From NCBI RefSeq assembly GCF_024721115.1, contig NZ_JAMDHK010000004.1, forward strand, positions 147,862 to 211,861: a stretch of DNA of 64,000 bases. The letters run 5' to 3'. Both the position numbers and the translations under genes were made by a program. The notes under the pieces were generated by a model. It was not told the origin of the DNA. It saw nothing but the letters and a program-made list of their open reading frames with translations, and searched no databases. Positions 35,118-43,643 of this stretch are shown piece by piece. The DNA is from Salipiger pentaromativorans (lineage in GTDB: Bacteria; Pseudomonadota; Alphaproteobacteria; Rhodobacterales; Rhodobacteraceae). Position 1 is the stretch's first letter. Every line of letters begins with the position of its first letter.

Positions 35118-35942
35118 TCAGCCTTTTTGCGGCCCGCCGCGCGGTTTCCGGCGGCGTGTCGGCTGCGGGCGGTCGGGTTTGGCGCCCTCGAGACCGAGCT
35201 GGTCGCGCAGCACCCGGCCGCGGATCTCCTGGACCTCTCCGGGCTTTAGCTGCCCGAGCTGGAAGGGGCCGTAAGAGACGCGGATCAGCCGGTTCACGGT
35301 CAGCCCGATGTCGGTCATCGCGCGGCGGATCTCGCGGTTCTTGCCTTCGCGCAGCCCGATGGTCAGCCAGGCATTCGCGCCCTGCTGCCGGTCGATCGCC
35401 ACCTGCATCGGCTGGAATGCCTGGCCATCGACGACGATCCCGTTGCGCAGCGGCGCCAGCATGTCGTCGGTGGGCCGGCCGTTCACCCGCACGCGGTACC
35501 TGCGCAGCCAGCCGGTCGAGGGCAGTTCGAGCCGCCGCTTGATCCCGCCGTCATTGGTCAGCAGCAGCAGCCCTTCGGAATTGAGGTCGAGCCGGCCGAC
35601 GCTCATCACTCGCGGCAGATCGTCGGGCAGATCGTCATAGATCGTCGGGCGGCCCTGCTCGTCCCGGGTGGTGGTCACCAGCCCGGTGGGCTTGTGATAA
35701 AGCCAGAGGCGGGGCGCCTGCGGTGCCTCCAAGGGCTTGCCATCAATGGTGATTTTGTCCTGCGCGGTGACGTTCAGCGCGGCGCGGGTGATGGTTTCGC
35801 CATTCACCGTCACACGGCCCATCTCGATCATGCGCTCCGCCTCGCGACGGCTGGCCACGCCGGCGCGTGCCAGCACCTTGGCGATGCGGTCGCCGGGCGG
35901 GGTCTGGGGGTCTTTGCTGGGGCGGGCAGGAGGCTTTGTCAT
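35118..35942 (-). CDS. Pseudouridine synthase, RluB/RsuA family
   Basis: A 274-residue enzyme: an N-terminal S4 RNA-binding domain (about residues 18-65, DRIAKVLARAGVASRREAER) and a catalytic domain with the aspartate motif GRLDLNSEGLLLLTND. The length and S4 domain fit RluB (23S rRNA U2605 in E. coli) better than RluE. The C-terminus is a basic tail (RPQPTRRRKPRGG). It is divergent from tadA across 77 bases. Confidence 0.88.
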   Translation of the reverse strand: MTKPPARPSKDPQTPPGDRIAKVLARAGVASRREAERMIEMGRVTVNGETITRAALNVTAQDKITIDGKPLEAPQAPRLWLYHKPTGLVTTTRDEQGRPTIYDDLPDDLPRVMSVGRLDLNSEGLLLLTNDGGIKRRLELPSTGWLRRYRVRVNGRPTDDMLAPLRNGIVVDGQAFQPMQVAIDRQQGANAWLTIGLREGKNREIRRAMTDIGLTVNRLIRVSYGPFQLGQLKPGEVQEIRGRVLRDQLGLEGAKPDRPQPTRRRKPRGGPQKG

Positions 35943-36019
35943 GCGTCCCCGCTTACTGCAAAGCCGCGCCCGGGGGAAGCCGCCTCGCCAAAGCGCCGCC
36001 GCTCGGCTATCACCGCGCC

Positions 36020-36481
36020 ATGAGCTTTCGCAGTCATATGGAGCAGGCGCTGTCCGAGGCCCGCGCCGCCGCCGCGCGCGGCGAGGTGCCGGTGGGCGCG
36101 GTGGTCGTTTCGCCGGCGGGAACGGTTGTGGCCGCCGCCGGGAACCGGACGCGCGAACTGAACGATCCCACGGCGCATGCCGAGGTTCTGGCGCTGCGGG
36201 CGGCCTGCGCCGCCGCCGGGTCGGAACGGCTTCCGGGGCATGATCTCTACGTCACGCTCGAGCCCTGCCCGATGTGCGCGGCGGCGATTTCCTTTGCCCG
36301 GATCGGGCGGCTTTACTACGGCGCGGGCGATCCGAAATCCGGCGGCGTGGCGCATGGCGCGCGGGTGTTTTCGCATCCACAATGCCACCATACGCCCGAG
36401 ATTTATGACGGGATTGCGGCAAAAGAGGCCGAAACGCTGCTCCGGAGCTTCTTTGCCGAGAGGCGGGACAGGGGATGCTGA
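36020..36481 (+). CDS. tadA: tRNA(adenine34) deaminase
   Basis: A 153-residue cytidine-deaminase-fold enzyme that makes inosine at the wobble position of tRNA-Arg(ACG). Zinc ligands and catalytic glutamate are visible: TAHAEV (H53, E55) and PCPMC (C83, C86). The C-terminal FFAERRDRGC completes the family pattern. The ATG at 36020 gives the usual length. Its end overlaps the next pseudouridine synthase gene by seven bases. Confidence 0.94.
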   Translation: MSFRSHMEQALSEARAAAARGEVPVGAVVVSPAGTVVAAAGNRTRELNDPTAHAEVLALRAACAAAGSERLPGHDLYVTLEPCPMCAAAISFARIGRLYYGAGDPKSGGVAHGARVFSHPQCHHTPEIYDGIAAKEAETLLRSFFAERRDRGC

Positions 36482-37014
36482 TTCTCTTTAACAAACCCTT
36501 TGGGGTGCTCTCGCAATTCACCGACAAGGGCACCGAAGGCAGTCCGCGCGCGACGCTGTCGGCCTATATCGACATGCCGCGGGTCTATCCGGCGGGGCGG
36601 CTCGACCGCGACAGCGAGGGGCTGCTGCTGCTCACCGACGACGGGCGGTTGCAGGCGCGCATCGCGCATCCGAAATTCAAGAAGCCCAAGACCTATCTGG
36701 TGCAGGTCGAGGGGGATCCGACGGATGCGCAGCTTGCGCAGCTGCGCTCTGGGGTGACGCTCAAGGACGGGCCGACCCGCCCGGCGCAGGTCCGGCGTAT
36801 CCCACCACCGCTGCTCTGGCCGCGCATCCCGCCGGTGCGGTTCCGCAAGACCGTGCCCGACGCCTGGCTGGAGATGACCATCACCGAGGGCCGCAACCGG
36901 CAGGTGCGCCGCATGGTGGCGCATGTGGGGCTGCCCTGCCTGCGGCTGGTGCGCTGGTCGGTGGGGGACTGGACGGTGCAGGGGCTCGCGCCCGGGGAAT
37001 GGCGCGCGCTCTGA
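36475..37014 (+). CDS. Pseudouridine synthase, RluE-like
   Basis: A 179-residue catalytic-domain-only member of the RsuA family with the aspartate motif AGRLDRDSEGLLLLTDDG (D44) and the RNA-binding EGRNRQVRRM. The absence of an S4 domain and the short length match RluE (23S rRNA U2457 in E. coli). It overlaps tadA by seven bases; together they form an RNA-modification pair opposite the RluB-like gene. Confidence 0.9.
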   Translation: MLILFNKPFGVLSQFTDKGTEGSPRATLSAYIDMPRVYPAGRLDRDSEGLLLLTDDGRLQARIAHPKFKKPKTYLVQVEGDPTDAQLAQLRSGVTLKDGPTRPAQVRRIPPPLLWPRIPPVRFRKTVPDAWLEMTITEGRNRQVRRMVAHVGLPCLRLVRWSVGDWTVQGLAPGEWRAL

Positions 37015-37074
37015 GCAGGCCGCGCCGGCGACAGATCTGGTCATTTGCGCCGAAGGGCGCCATAGCTGCGGGCC

Positions 37075-37977
37075 ATGGACCTCTGGATCGTCGTCACCAT
37101 CTCTGCCGCGTTCTTTCAGACGCTGCGTTTCATGCTGCAGAAGGTGCTGAGCATGGGCGGGCTCTCCGCCACCGGTGCCACCTTCGCGCGTTTCCTCTAC
37201 GCACTGCCTGCTGCCGCGCTGGTCACCGGGCTCTATATCTTGGCGACCGGGCAGCGCTGGCCCGAGATGGGGGCGGGGTTCTGGCCCTATGCGGTGACCG
37301 GCGGGCTGGGGCAGATCCTGGCCACGGTCTGCGTCATCGCGATCTTCAAGCAGCGCAACTTTGCGGTGGGGATCACCTTCAAGAAGACCGAGGTGATCCA
37401 GACCGCGCTGGTCGGGCTCGTCCTGCTGGGCGAGCGCATCTCGCCGGCGGGCTGGGGCGCGATCCTGATCGGGCTGGTCGGCGTGCTGCTGCTGTCGGAG
37501 ATGCCGGGGGCGGGCGGCTCGTGGCTGCGGCGGTTCGGCAACCGCACGGTGGTGCTGGGGCTTGCCTCGGGGTTCTTCTTTGCCTTCTCGGCGGTGGGCT
37601 ATCGCGGCGCCTCGCTGACCGTGGCCTCCGAGGATCCGGTTCTGCGCGCCTCGGTCACGCTGCTTTGCGTGCTGCTGTTTCAGGTCGCGGCCATGGCGCT
37701 GTGGCTGCGCGGCGCCGAAAAGGGTCAGATCTCGGCGGTCTGGGGCACCCGGCGGATGGCGGTCTGGCTCGGTCTGGTCTCGATGGCGGGCAGCCTGTCG
37801 TGGTTCATTGCCTTCACCTTGCAGACCGCCGCCTATGTCCAAGCCATGGGGCAGATCGAGCTGGTGTTCTCGATCCTGGTTTCGGTGCTGTTCTTCAAGG
37901 AGCGGGTCACGATGCGGGAGCTTGCGGGGATCGGCTTTCTTGGGCTGTCGATCCTGGTGCTCGTGCTGGTGCTGTAA
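37075..37977 (+). CDS. DMT superfamily (EamA) transporter
   Basis: A 300-residue inner-membrane protein of about ten helices arranged as two EamA repeats, the second beginning near residue 150 (RTVVLGLASGFFFAFSAVGY). GQIELVFSILVSVLFFKE is the characteristic end of the second repeat. Substrate cannot be inferred. Its last 71 bases overlap the 3' end of the convergent DUF817 gene. Confidence 0.87.
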   Translation: MDLWIVVTISAAFFQTLRFMLQKVLSMGGLSATGATFARFLYALPAAALVTGLYILATGQRWPEMGAGFWPYAVTGGLGQILATVCVIAIFKQRNFAVGITFKKTEVIQTALVGLVLLGERISPAGWGAILIGLVGVLLLSEMPGAGGSWLRRFGNRTVVLGLASGFFFAFSAVGYRGASLTVASEDPVLRASVTLLCVLLFQVAAMALWLRGAEKGQISAVWGTRRMAVWLGLVSMAGSLSWFIAFTLQTAAYVQAMGQIELVFSILVSVLFFKERVTMRELAGIGFLGLSILVLVLVL

Positions 37978-38803
37978 GCGGCGCGCGGCTCAGCGCATCG
38001 CGCAGCACGAGGGTGACCGTGACAAAGCTCACGTAAAGCAGCAGATACCACGAGCCCATCTTGGCAAAGCTCACCATCTCGAAATCCGCCTGTCCGGCAT
38101 AGACCCAGGTGCCGGTGTTGGTGCCGACATTCTCGGCGATCCAGAGAAAGACCGAGGTCAGGCCGGCGGCCAGCGGCAGCGGCATCCAGCGTGTGCCGTG
38201 ACCGGTGCTGAACCACACGCGGGTGCGGGCGTAGAGCAGCAGGGTCGCCGCCATCAGTAGATAGCGTGCATCGGGCAGGTAGTGATGGGCGAAGAAGTTC
38301 ACATAGATCCCGATCGCCAGCAGCAGCGTTGTCCAGAACGGCGGGTAGGGGGCGAAGCGCATGTCGAAGATGCGGATCACCCGTGCCATGTAGGAGCCGA
38401 CCGAGGCATACATGAAGCCCGAAAACAGGGGCACGCCCCAGAGCTTCAGCACCGCCGGTTCGGGATAGGCCCAGCTTCCGGCGCCGACCTTGAAGAACTC
38501 CATCGCGGTGCCGGTGAGGTGAAACAGCAGGATCACCTTGGCTTCGGCCAGCGTCTCCAGCCGAAAGAGCAGGAACCCCGCCTGTAGCGCCACCGCATAG
38601 ACCAGCAGCGCATCGTAGCGCGCGACGGCCCAGCCGTCCTGCCAGATCGCCTTGCTGACCAGCAGTCCGGCCAGCATCAGCGCCCCGAACAGGCAGGCCC
38701 AACCCTGTTTCAGCACAAACATCACGGCTTCCTGCGCCCAGCGGGGCAGCAGGCCGCGCATCCAGTCGCCAAGCGCGCGTTCAAGAGAGCGGGTCGGTTT
38801 CAT
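37907..38803 (-). CDS. DUF817 family integral membrane protein
   Basis: A 298-residue protein with about eight hydrophobic segments and histidine-containing loops (LLFHLTGTAMEFFKVG, FFAHHYLPDARY) typical of DUF817, a family of unknown function. The C-terminal 25 residues are proline- and serine-rich and are encoded in the region overlapping the DMT transporter gene on the other strand. A shorter ancestral C-terminus is possible. Confidence 0.85.
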   Translation of the reverse strand: MKPTRSLERALGDWMRGLLPRWAQEAVMFVLKQGWACLFGALMLAGLLVSKAIWQDGWAVARYDALLVYAVALQAGFLLFRLETLAEAKVILLFHLTGTAMEFFKVGAGSWAYPEPAVLKLWGVPLFSGFMYASVGSYMARVIRIFDMRFAPYPPFWTTLLLAIGIYVNFFAHHYLPDARYLLMAATLLLYARTRVWFSTGHGTRWMPLPLAAGLTSVFLWIAENVGTNTGTWVYAGQADFEMVSFAKMGSWYLLLYVSFVTVTLVLRDALSRAPLTAPARAPGSTAQESRSPQAPAS

Positions 38804-39228
38804 GGCGTCATATGGCGCGGTGGGCGCGGGCCTGTCGAGTGGGGAATACCGGCAGGGGCAGGGGGCCGCCTATGAGGGGCTGACGAGGGGCGCGGCCCTG
38901 GCGGCAAACCCACCGGGGCGAGGATCGGGCACGCGCGGCGCGTGCCGGCCCGCGTTTCTAGGGTGTGTGGCCCATGCATCCGGCTCCCCGTGTGCCGCCG
39001 TCCCTCTATACGACGAGCGACGGTCCCTGCGCGGGTTGCGCTGTGCCGATTGGGCAGGATCTGACGCTGTCGCGTCGTCCGGATGACATCGGCGGCGCGA
39101 GAGGCGGCAAGCGACCCGAACGGACCGTCCGGCCTGCGCTCGCGCCCGGCGATGGCCCCCTCCCCCCGGCTTCGGGGGCTCGGGCCGTCTCCTTGCCTTT
39201 TCCATCCGACCGGAGACGGGCGGCCCGC
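38804..39228. other. 425-base intergenic region without a supported gene
   Basis: Very GC-rich DNA between the start of the DUF817 gene and the end of the LysR gene. Open frames here have no ribosome binding site or family-like sequence. A CCCCCGGCTTCGGGGG hairpin (about 39165-39180) and a GCCGTCTCC/GGAGACGG stem (about 39183-39220) could terminate the LysR transcript on the minus strand. I see no tRNA. Confidence 0.5.
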
Positions 39229-40140
39229 TCAGGGGGCAAGCTCTGTGGCCAGCAGATCCACGAATTGCCGCACTTTCGCATCGAGCAGCCGTCGGTGCGG
39301 GTAAAGCGCCATGATCTCGACCGATCCGGCATCGTGATCCGGCAAGACCTGCCTCAGATGATCCAAGCCCAGGTCGCGGCGCACCAGGCTTGCCGGCAGC
39401 AGGGCCAGCCCCATTCCGGCCAGCGCCGCTTCGCGCAGGGCTTCGCCGGAATCCATCCGGAGCCGGGATCGCCCGGCAACCCGCATCCAGGTGCCGTCGC
39501 GCTCCTGCATCTGCCAGGTCAGCCGCGCGCGCTGGTGACTGTGAATCAGCAGATCGTGCCGGCTCAGATGCTCGACACGTGTCGGAGGGTCGGTCCGGGC
39601 GAGGTAGGCGGGGCTTGCGCACAGCACCAGCGGTTCCCGCCGCAGGGTCCGGCAGATCAGCCCGGGGTTCGGGGTGCTGACACCGATGCGAATGGCCAGG
39701 TCGGTGCCGTCTGTCACCATGTCGGTGACGCGGTCGGAAAGGCTCATCTCCACCTGCACCTGTGGCCAGCGGTCGAGAAACCGCTGCACGACCGGCAGCA
39801 CCAGCCGCCGCCCCAGAGCATCGGGCGCGCTGATCCGCAACTCACCACGCGGATCGCCCGCCCCCGTGGTGAGTTCACCGCCGATGCTGTCGAGCGTTTC
39901 GCGCAGCGCCAGCGCCTGGGCGTGCAGGCGGCGGCCATCTTCGGTCAGGCTCAGGGCGCGGGTGGTCCGGCGCAGAAGCCGGGTGCCGAAATGCGCCTCG
40001 AGCCGCGCGACGGCCTTGCCGGCGGCCGAGCGCGAGAGCCCCAGGCTCTGGCCGCCCGCAACAAAACTGCCCGCCTCCACGACCGCAAGGAAGGCCATCA
40101 ACTCGTCTACCTGCGCGCCGCTCAGGGCCGTGCGCGTCAT
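39229..40140 (-). CDS. LysR family transcriptional regulator
   Basis: A 303-residue regulator with an N-terminal winged helix (FLAVVEAGSFVAGGQSLGLS, recognition helix to about residue 45) and a periplasmic-binding-protein-like effector domain. A longer frame from 40293 adds sequence reaching into the divergent RidA gene, so ATG 40140 is used. It is divergent from the RidA-like gene across 121 bases and probably controls it. Confidence 0.87.
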   Translation of the reverse strand: MTRTALSGAQVDELMAFLAVVEAGSFVAGGQSLGLSRSAAGKAVARLEAHFGTRLLRRTTRALSLTEDGRRLHAQALALRETLDSIGGELTTGAGDPRGELRISAPDALGRRLVLPVVQRFLDRWPQVQVEMSLSDRVTDMVTDGTDLAIRIGVSTPNPGLICRTLRREPLVLCASPAYLARTDPPTRVEHLSRHDLLIHSHQRARLTWQMQERDGTWMRVAGRSRLRMDSGEALREAALAGMGLALLPASLVRRDLGLDHLRQVLPDHDAGSVEIMALYPHRRLLDAKVRQFVDLLATELAP

Positions 40141-40261
40141 TGCCGCTTTCCAATCGTCATAGAATGGAATCCTGTTCGTCTTTGCTGGCGCATACATAAG
40201 GGTTCGGACCGCGCCTGTCAGCCAGCGCGCGGCCGATGAGACCGTTGAAAAGGAGAAGAGG

Positions 40262-40666
40262 ATGGATCCCCTCACCCGCATGAACCCGCCCACGCTGCCC
40301 GACGCCGGGCGCGCCGGCTATTCGCAGATTTCGGTGGCCCCGCCCGGGCGGCTTGCCTTTGTCTCGGGGCAGGTCGCCTGGCGGCGCGACGGCGGCGCGG
40401 TGCCCGGCACGCTCGCGGAACAGACCCGCGTGGTGATCGAAAACCTGGGCCACGCACTGGCGGCGCTCGAGGCCGGGCCAGAGCAGATCGTGCAGATGCG
40501 TGCCTATACGACCGATCTGAGCCCCGAAACGCTGGAGCTTGTCATGACCCGGCTCGGTGCCTTCCTGGCCGGCGCCCGGCCAAGCCTGACGGGGGTCGGG
40601 GTGCGCTCTCTGGCGGCACCCGATCTGCTGCTCGAGGTGGAGATGGTGGTGAGCGTTCCGGGCTGA
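40262..40666 (+). CDS. RidA family protein
   Basis: A 134-residue YjgF/RidA-fold protein, a trimeric family that hydrolyses reactive enamine/imine intermediates. FVSGQVAW, QTRVVIENLGHALAALE and the closing LLLEVEMVVSV fit the family. I do not see the strict arginine motif (usually CVxAR) of archetypal RidA, so this may be an Rid4-7-type paralogue with a different task. AAAGGAGAAGAGG precedes the ATG. Probable target of the divergent LysR. Confidence 0.82.
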   Translation: MDPLTRMNPPTLPDAGRAGYSQISVAPPGRLAFVSGQVAWRRDGGAVPGTLAEQTRVVIENLGHALAALEAGPEQIVQMRAYTTDLSPETLELVMTRLGAFLAGARPSLTGVGVRSLAAPDLLLEVEMVVSVPG

Positions 40667-40922
40667 CACCCGCGACCGCCCGCGCGCGACAGGGCCGGAG
40701 ACCGCGCCGGCGCCGCCGCCGGCCGGCGCTCCGCCTTGCCGGCAGATCCGCCTCCCGCGGGCGCCGCCGGCCTGCGCGGGAGCGCGATCGCTGTCCGGGC
40801 GCCGTATCCCTGCACCGGACGGCCGCGTCGGCCGCCTCAAAACGGCTGCCGCTTCCGCATCTCCCGGGTTGCGCCTTCCCCCTCCCGGTGCGAGGTTCTG
40901 CCGGCATCAGCAGGAGAGAGAC

Positions 40923-41711
40923 ATGCCCTTCACCCTCGCCACCTGGAACATCAACTCCGTCCGTCTGCGCGAGGCACTGGTGGCCAAGCTCCTGACAGAA
41001 GAGGCGCCGGATGTGCTCTGCCTGCAGGAATGCAAGAGCCCGGTGGACAAGATCCCGATGGAGGCGTTCCGGGCGCTGGGCTACGGCCATATCGTGGCGC
41101 GCGGTCAGAAGGGCTATAACGGTGTGGCGATCCTGTCGAAACAGCCGCTGCGCGATCTGGGCGACAAGGATTTCGCGGATCTCGGCCATGCCCGCCATGT
41201 GGCCGCCGAGCTGGAAAACGGCGTGACGATCCACAATTTCTACGTCCCCGCGGGCGGGGATGTGCCCGACCGGGAGGTGAACGAGAAATTCGGCCAGAAG
41301 CTCGACTACCTCGCCGAGATGCGCGACTGGTTCCATGCGGAGAAGCCGGGCAAGGCGATCCTTGTGGGGGATCTCAATATCGCCCCGCGCGAAGACGACG
41401 TGTGGTCGCATAAACAGCTTCTGAAGGTGGTTTCGCACACCCCGGTCGAGGTCGAGGCGCTGGGGGCGACGCAGGAGGCGGGCGGCTGGGTCGACATCAC
41501 CCGCAAGGACATTCCCGAGGGGCAGCTTTATTCCTGGTGGTCCTACCGCGCCCGCGACTGGGACGCGGCGGATAAGGGCCGCCGGCTCGATCACATCTGG
41601 GCCACGCCGGACATCGCGGGCGCGGGCCATAACAGCCGCATCCTGCGCGCCGCGCGCGGCTGGGAGAAACCCTCGGACCACGCGCCGGTGTTCGCGACCT
41701 TCGATCTCTGA
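40923..41711 (+). CDS. xth: Exodeoxyribonuclease III
   Basis: A 262-residue AP endonuclease/3'-5' exonuclease. Landmarks are ATWNINSVR, LQECK (metal-binding glutamate), LVGDLNIAPREDDVW, RLDHIWATPDI and the closing SDHAPVFATF. Length is normal. AGGAGAGAGAC lies before the ATG. The 256-base gap upstream is extremely GC-rich with a GCCGGC-type hairpin, but no gene is visible in it. Confidence 0.95.
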   Translation: MPFTLATWNINSVRLREALVAKLLTEEAPDVLCLQECKSPVDKIPMEAFRALGYGHIVARGQKGYNGVAILSKQPLRDLGDKDFADLGHARHVAAELENGVTIHNFYVPAGGDVPDREVNEKFGQKLDYLAEMRDWFHAEKPGKAILVGDLNIAPREDDVWSHKQLLKVVSHTPVEVEALGATQEAGGWVDITRKDIPEGQLYSWWSYRARDWDAADKGRRLDHIWATPDIAGAGHNSRILRAARGWEKPSDHAPVFATFDL

Positions 41712-41851
41712 ACGAGCAGGGGTGCGCCGGGGGCGTGTCTGGCGGGATGTCGTTGGCTGGGTCCCGAGGCTATGACATGGTCAGAGTGTCTGCTGTGGGG
41801 GACAAGGTTGGTCGGTCGCGCCGGGCATCCCCTTGCAGGATGTTGCAAAGA

Positions 41852-42469
41852 TCACGGGGCCAGCTCGGTCGCTGCCAGTGCAATGCCGAAGCCGACCAGG
41901 AAAACGCCGAAACCCCGGTCAATCCAATGACGTGCATCGAAAATACGCCGCTGGACAGGCGGAGCGCCAAAGAACAGGCTGACGATGGAGAACCACGCCA
42001 CATGGGCCAGCGAAATGAACATTCCGTAGGCAAGTCTTGTCGCGAGCGGTGTATCTGCCTGAACGACCTGCATAAATAGGCTGACGATGAAGAGCGTTGT
42101 CTTGGGGTTCAATGCGTTGGTCAGGAAACCGACCCGCAAGGCGCCAAGGTCGGACAGGACCGTTTCGGTCGCGGAAACCGGTCCCTCAGCCTTGTGGCTC
42201 AAGAGCATCTTCGTTCCCAACCAGACGAGATAGGCCGCGCCGACCAGCTTCAGAATATCGAACAGAGCTGGTGTCTCCCGGATCAATACCCCGATACCAA
42301 GCAGCGTGTAGCTGACATGGACCAGGACGCCCGCACCAATGCCAAGCGCGGTCAGGATGCCCGCCCGGTGGGAAAGCGACAAAGAATTGCGCGACACCAT
42401 GGCGAAGTCCGGTCCCGGACTGATGACGGCGAAGATCGTGATGGTGATGACAGCAATCCATTCGGTCAT
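41852..42469 (-). CDS. LysE family translocator
   Basis: A 205-residue amino-acid exporter of the LysE/RhtB type, with about six hydrophobic helices and the family start AVITITIFAVISPGPDFAMV. It is divergent from a LysR regulator that probably controls it. Base composition is lower in GC than both flanks and codon use is more relaxed, suggesting acquisition by transfer together with the regulator. Confidence 0.9.
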   Translation of the reverse strand: MTEWIAVITITIFAVISPGPDFAMVSRNSLSLSHRAGILTALGIGAGVLVHVSYTLLGIGVLIRETPALFDILKLVGAAYLVWLGTKMLLSHKAEGPVSATETVLSDLGALRVGFLTNALNPKTTLFIVSLFMQVVQADTPLATRLAYGMFISLAHVAWFSIVSLFFGAPPVQRRIFDARHWIDRGFGVFLVGFGIALAATELAP

Positions 42470-42561
42470 AGCGTTTCCTCAAGCTCTTCTCGCTGAGTAA
42501 CCCGGCACCGACGGCAGCAAAAACGATGACTTCTAACAGAATGTGTGAGAATAAATGACAC

Positions 42562-43473
42562 ATGAGGCAACACATCACATCGCTCCCGGCACTGGCCTGT
42601 TTTCGGGTGGCCGCCGAACTTGAGAGCTTCAGCAAGGCGGCAGAACGTCTAAATCTGACGCATGGTGCGGTCAGCCGAGCGGTGCGTCTTCTGGAGGAGG
42701 ACCTTGGAACGCCGCTGTTCGAGCGTCGCAATCGTGCGGTTTTTCTGACGGATGTCGGGCGCGGGCTGGCGCTTGTCGTCGGGCGGGGGCTTGGCGAGAT
42801 CGAAGAGGAAGTGCAGCGCATCAAGGCCGAACAGGTCGATGCTCCGGTCACTGTTTCATGCGAACCGACGCTGATGATGCGCTGGCTCATTCCGCGAATG
42901 CCGCAGTTCCATGCGGCGCATCCGGCAGCCGATGTCCGCTTGCTTGCCGGTGGCGGACCGGTGTCGCTTGGGTCGGGCATCGACCTCGCCATTCGCCGAA
43001 ATGATTTCACCTGGCCTGGGACCTACGTTGCGCGGCACCTGTTTGACGAACGGATCGGTCCAGTCTGCCGCCCCGACATGGCTGCGGTTTTTTTCGATGC
43101 GGGCCGGATCAAGGCGGATGCGACGCTGCTGCATACACGCTCACGCCCGTCGGCCTGGGCGACATGGGCAGAAAACACCCGCGAACCCCGTCTCTCCGGC
43201 CCTGGACAGAACTTTGAGCATTTTTATTTCAGCTTGCAGGCTGCCGTGGCGGGTCTGGGCGTTGCCATGGGGCCATGGCATCTGGTGCAGAACGACATTC
43301 GGGATGGGCTTCTCGTCGCACCGCAGGGGTTTTGCGAGGACGGCAGCGCCTATTTCCTACTGTCGGCACGGGAACCGAAAGGCGGCTCAGTGTCCGAGAT
43401 ATTCGGAGACTGGCTGAGAGCAGTGGCGCATGACGAAGGCGCTTCGCCAATGGCCCAAGCTCAGCACGGCTGA
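42562..43473 (+). CDS. LysR family transcriptional regulator (GcvA-like)
   Basis: A 303-residue LysR protein with the GcvA-type N-terminus LPALACFRVAAELESFSKAAE and helix-turn-helix AERLNLTHGAVSRAVRLLEE. It is divergent from the LysE-type exporter across a 92-base AT-richer gap where the promoters and its binding site must lie. It shares the lower-GC composition of that gene. Confidence 0.9.
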   Translation: MRQHITSLPALACFRVAAELESFSKAAERLNLTHGAVSRAVRLLEEDLGTPLFERRNRAVFLTDVGRGLALVVGRGLGEIEEEVQRIKAEQVDAPVTVSCEPTLMMRWLIPRMPQFHAAHPAADVRLLAGGGPVSLGSGIDLAIRRNDFTWPGTYVARHLFDERIGPVCRPDMAAVFFDAGRIKADATLLHTRSRPSAWATWAENTREPRLSGPGQNFEHFYFSLQAAVAGLGVAMGPWHLVQNDIRDGLLVAPQGFCEDGSAYFLLSAREPKGGSVSEIFGDWLRAVAHDEGASPMAQAQHG

Positions 43474-43643
43474 TCTCTAGGGGCTCGGAGGAGGTCTTCG
43501 TCACGCCGCGAACCCCCGATTGCCGCGGTCGTCTATTTTGACCCGACCTATCAGGGACGGCGGTGCTTGCTCCGCTGATCGGACCGCGCCGGGGAACCCA
43601 AGCCCCCTGTCAGGGTTGATCAAAGCCCTGTACAAGCGAACCC

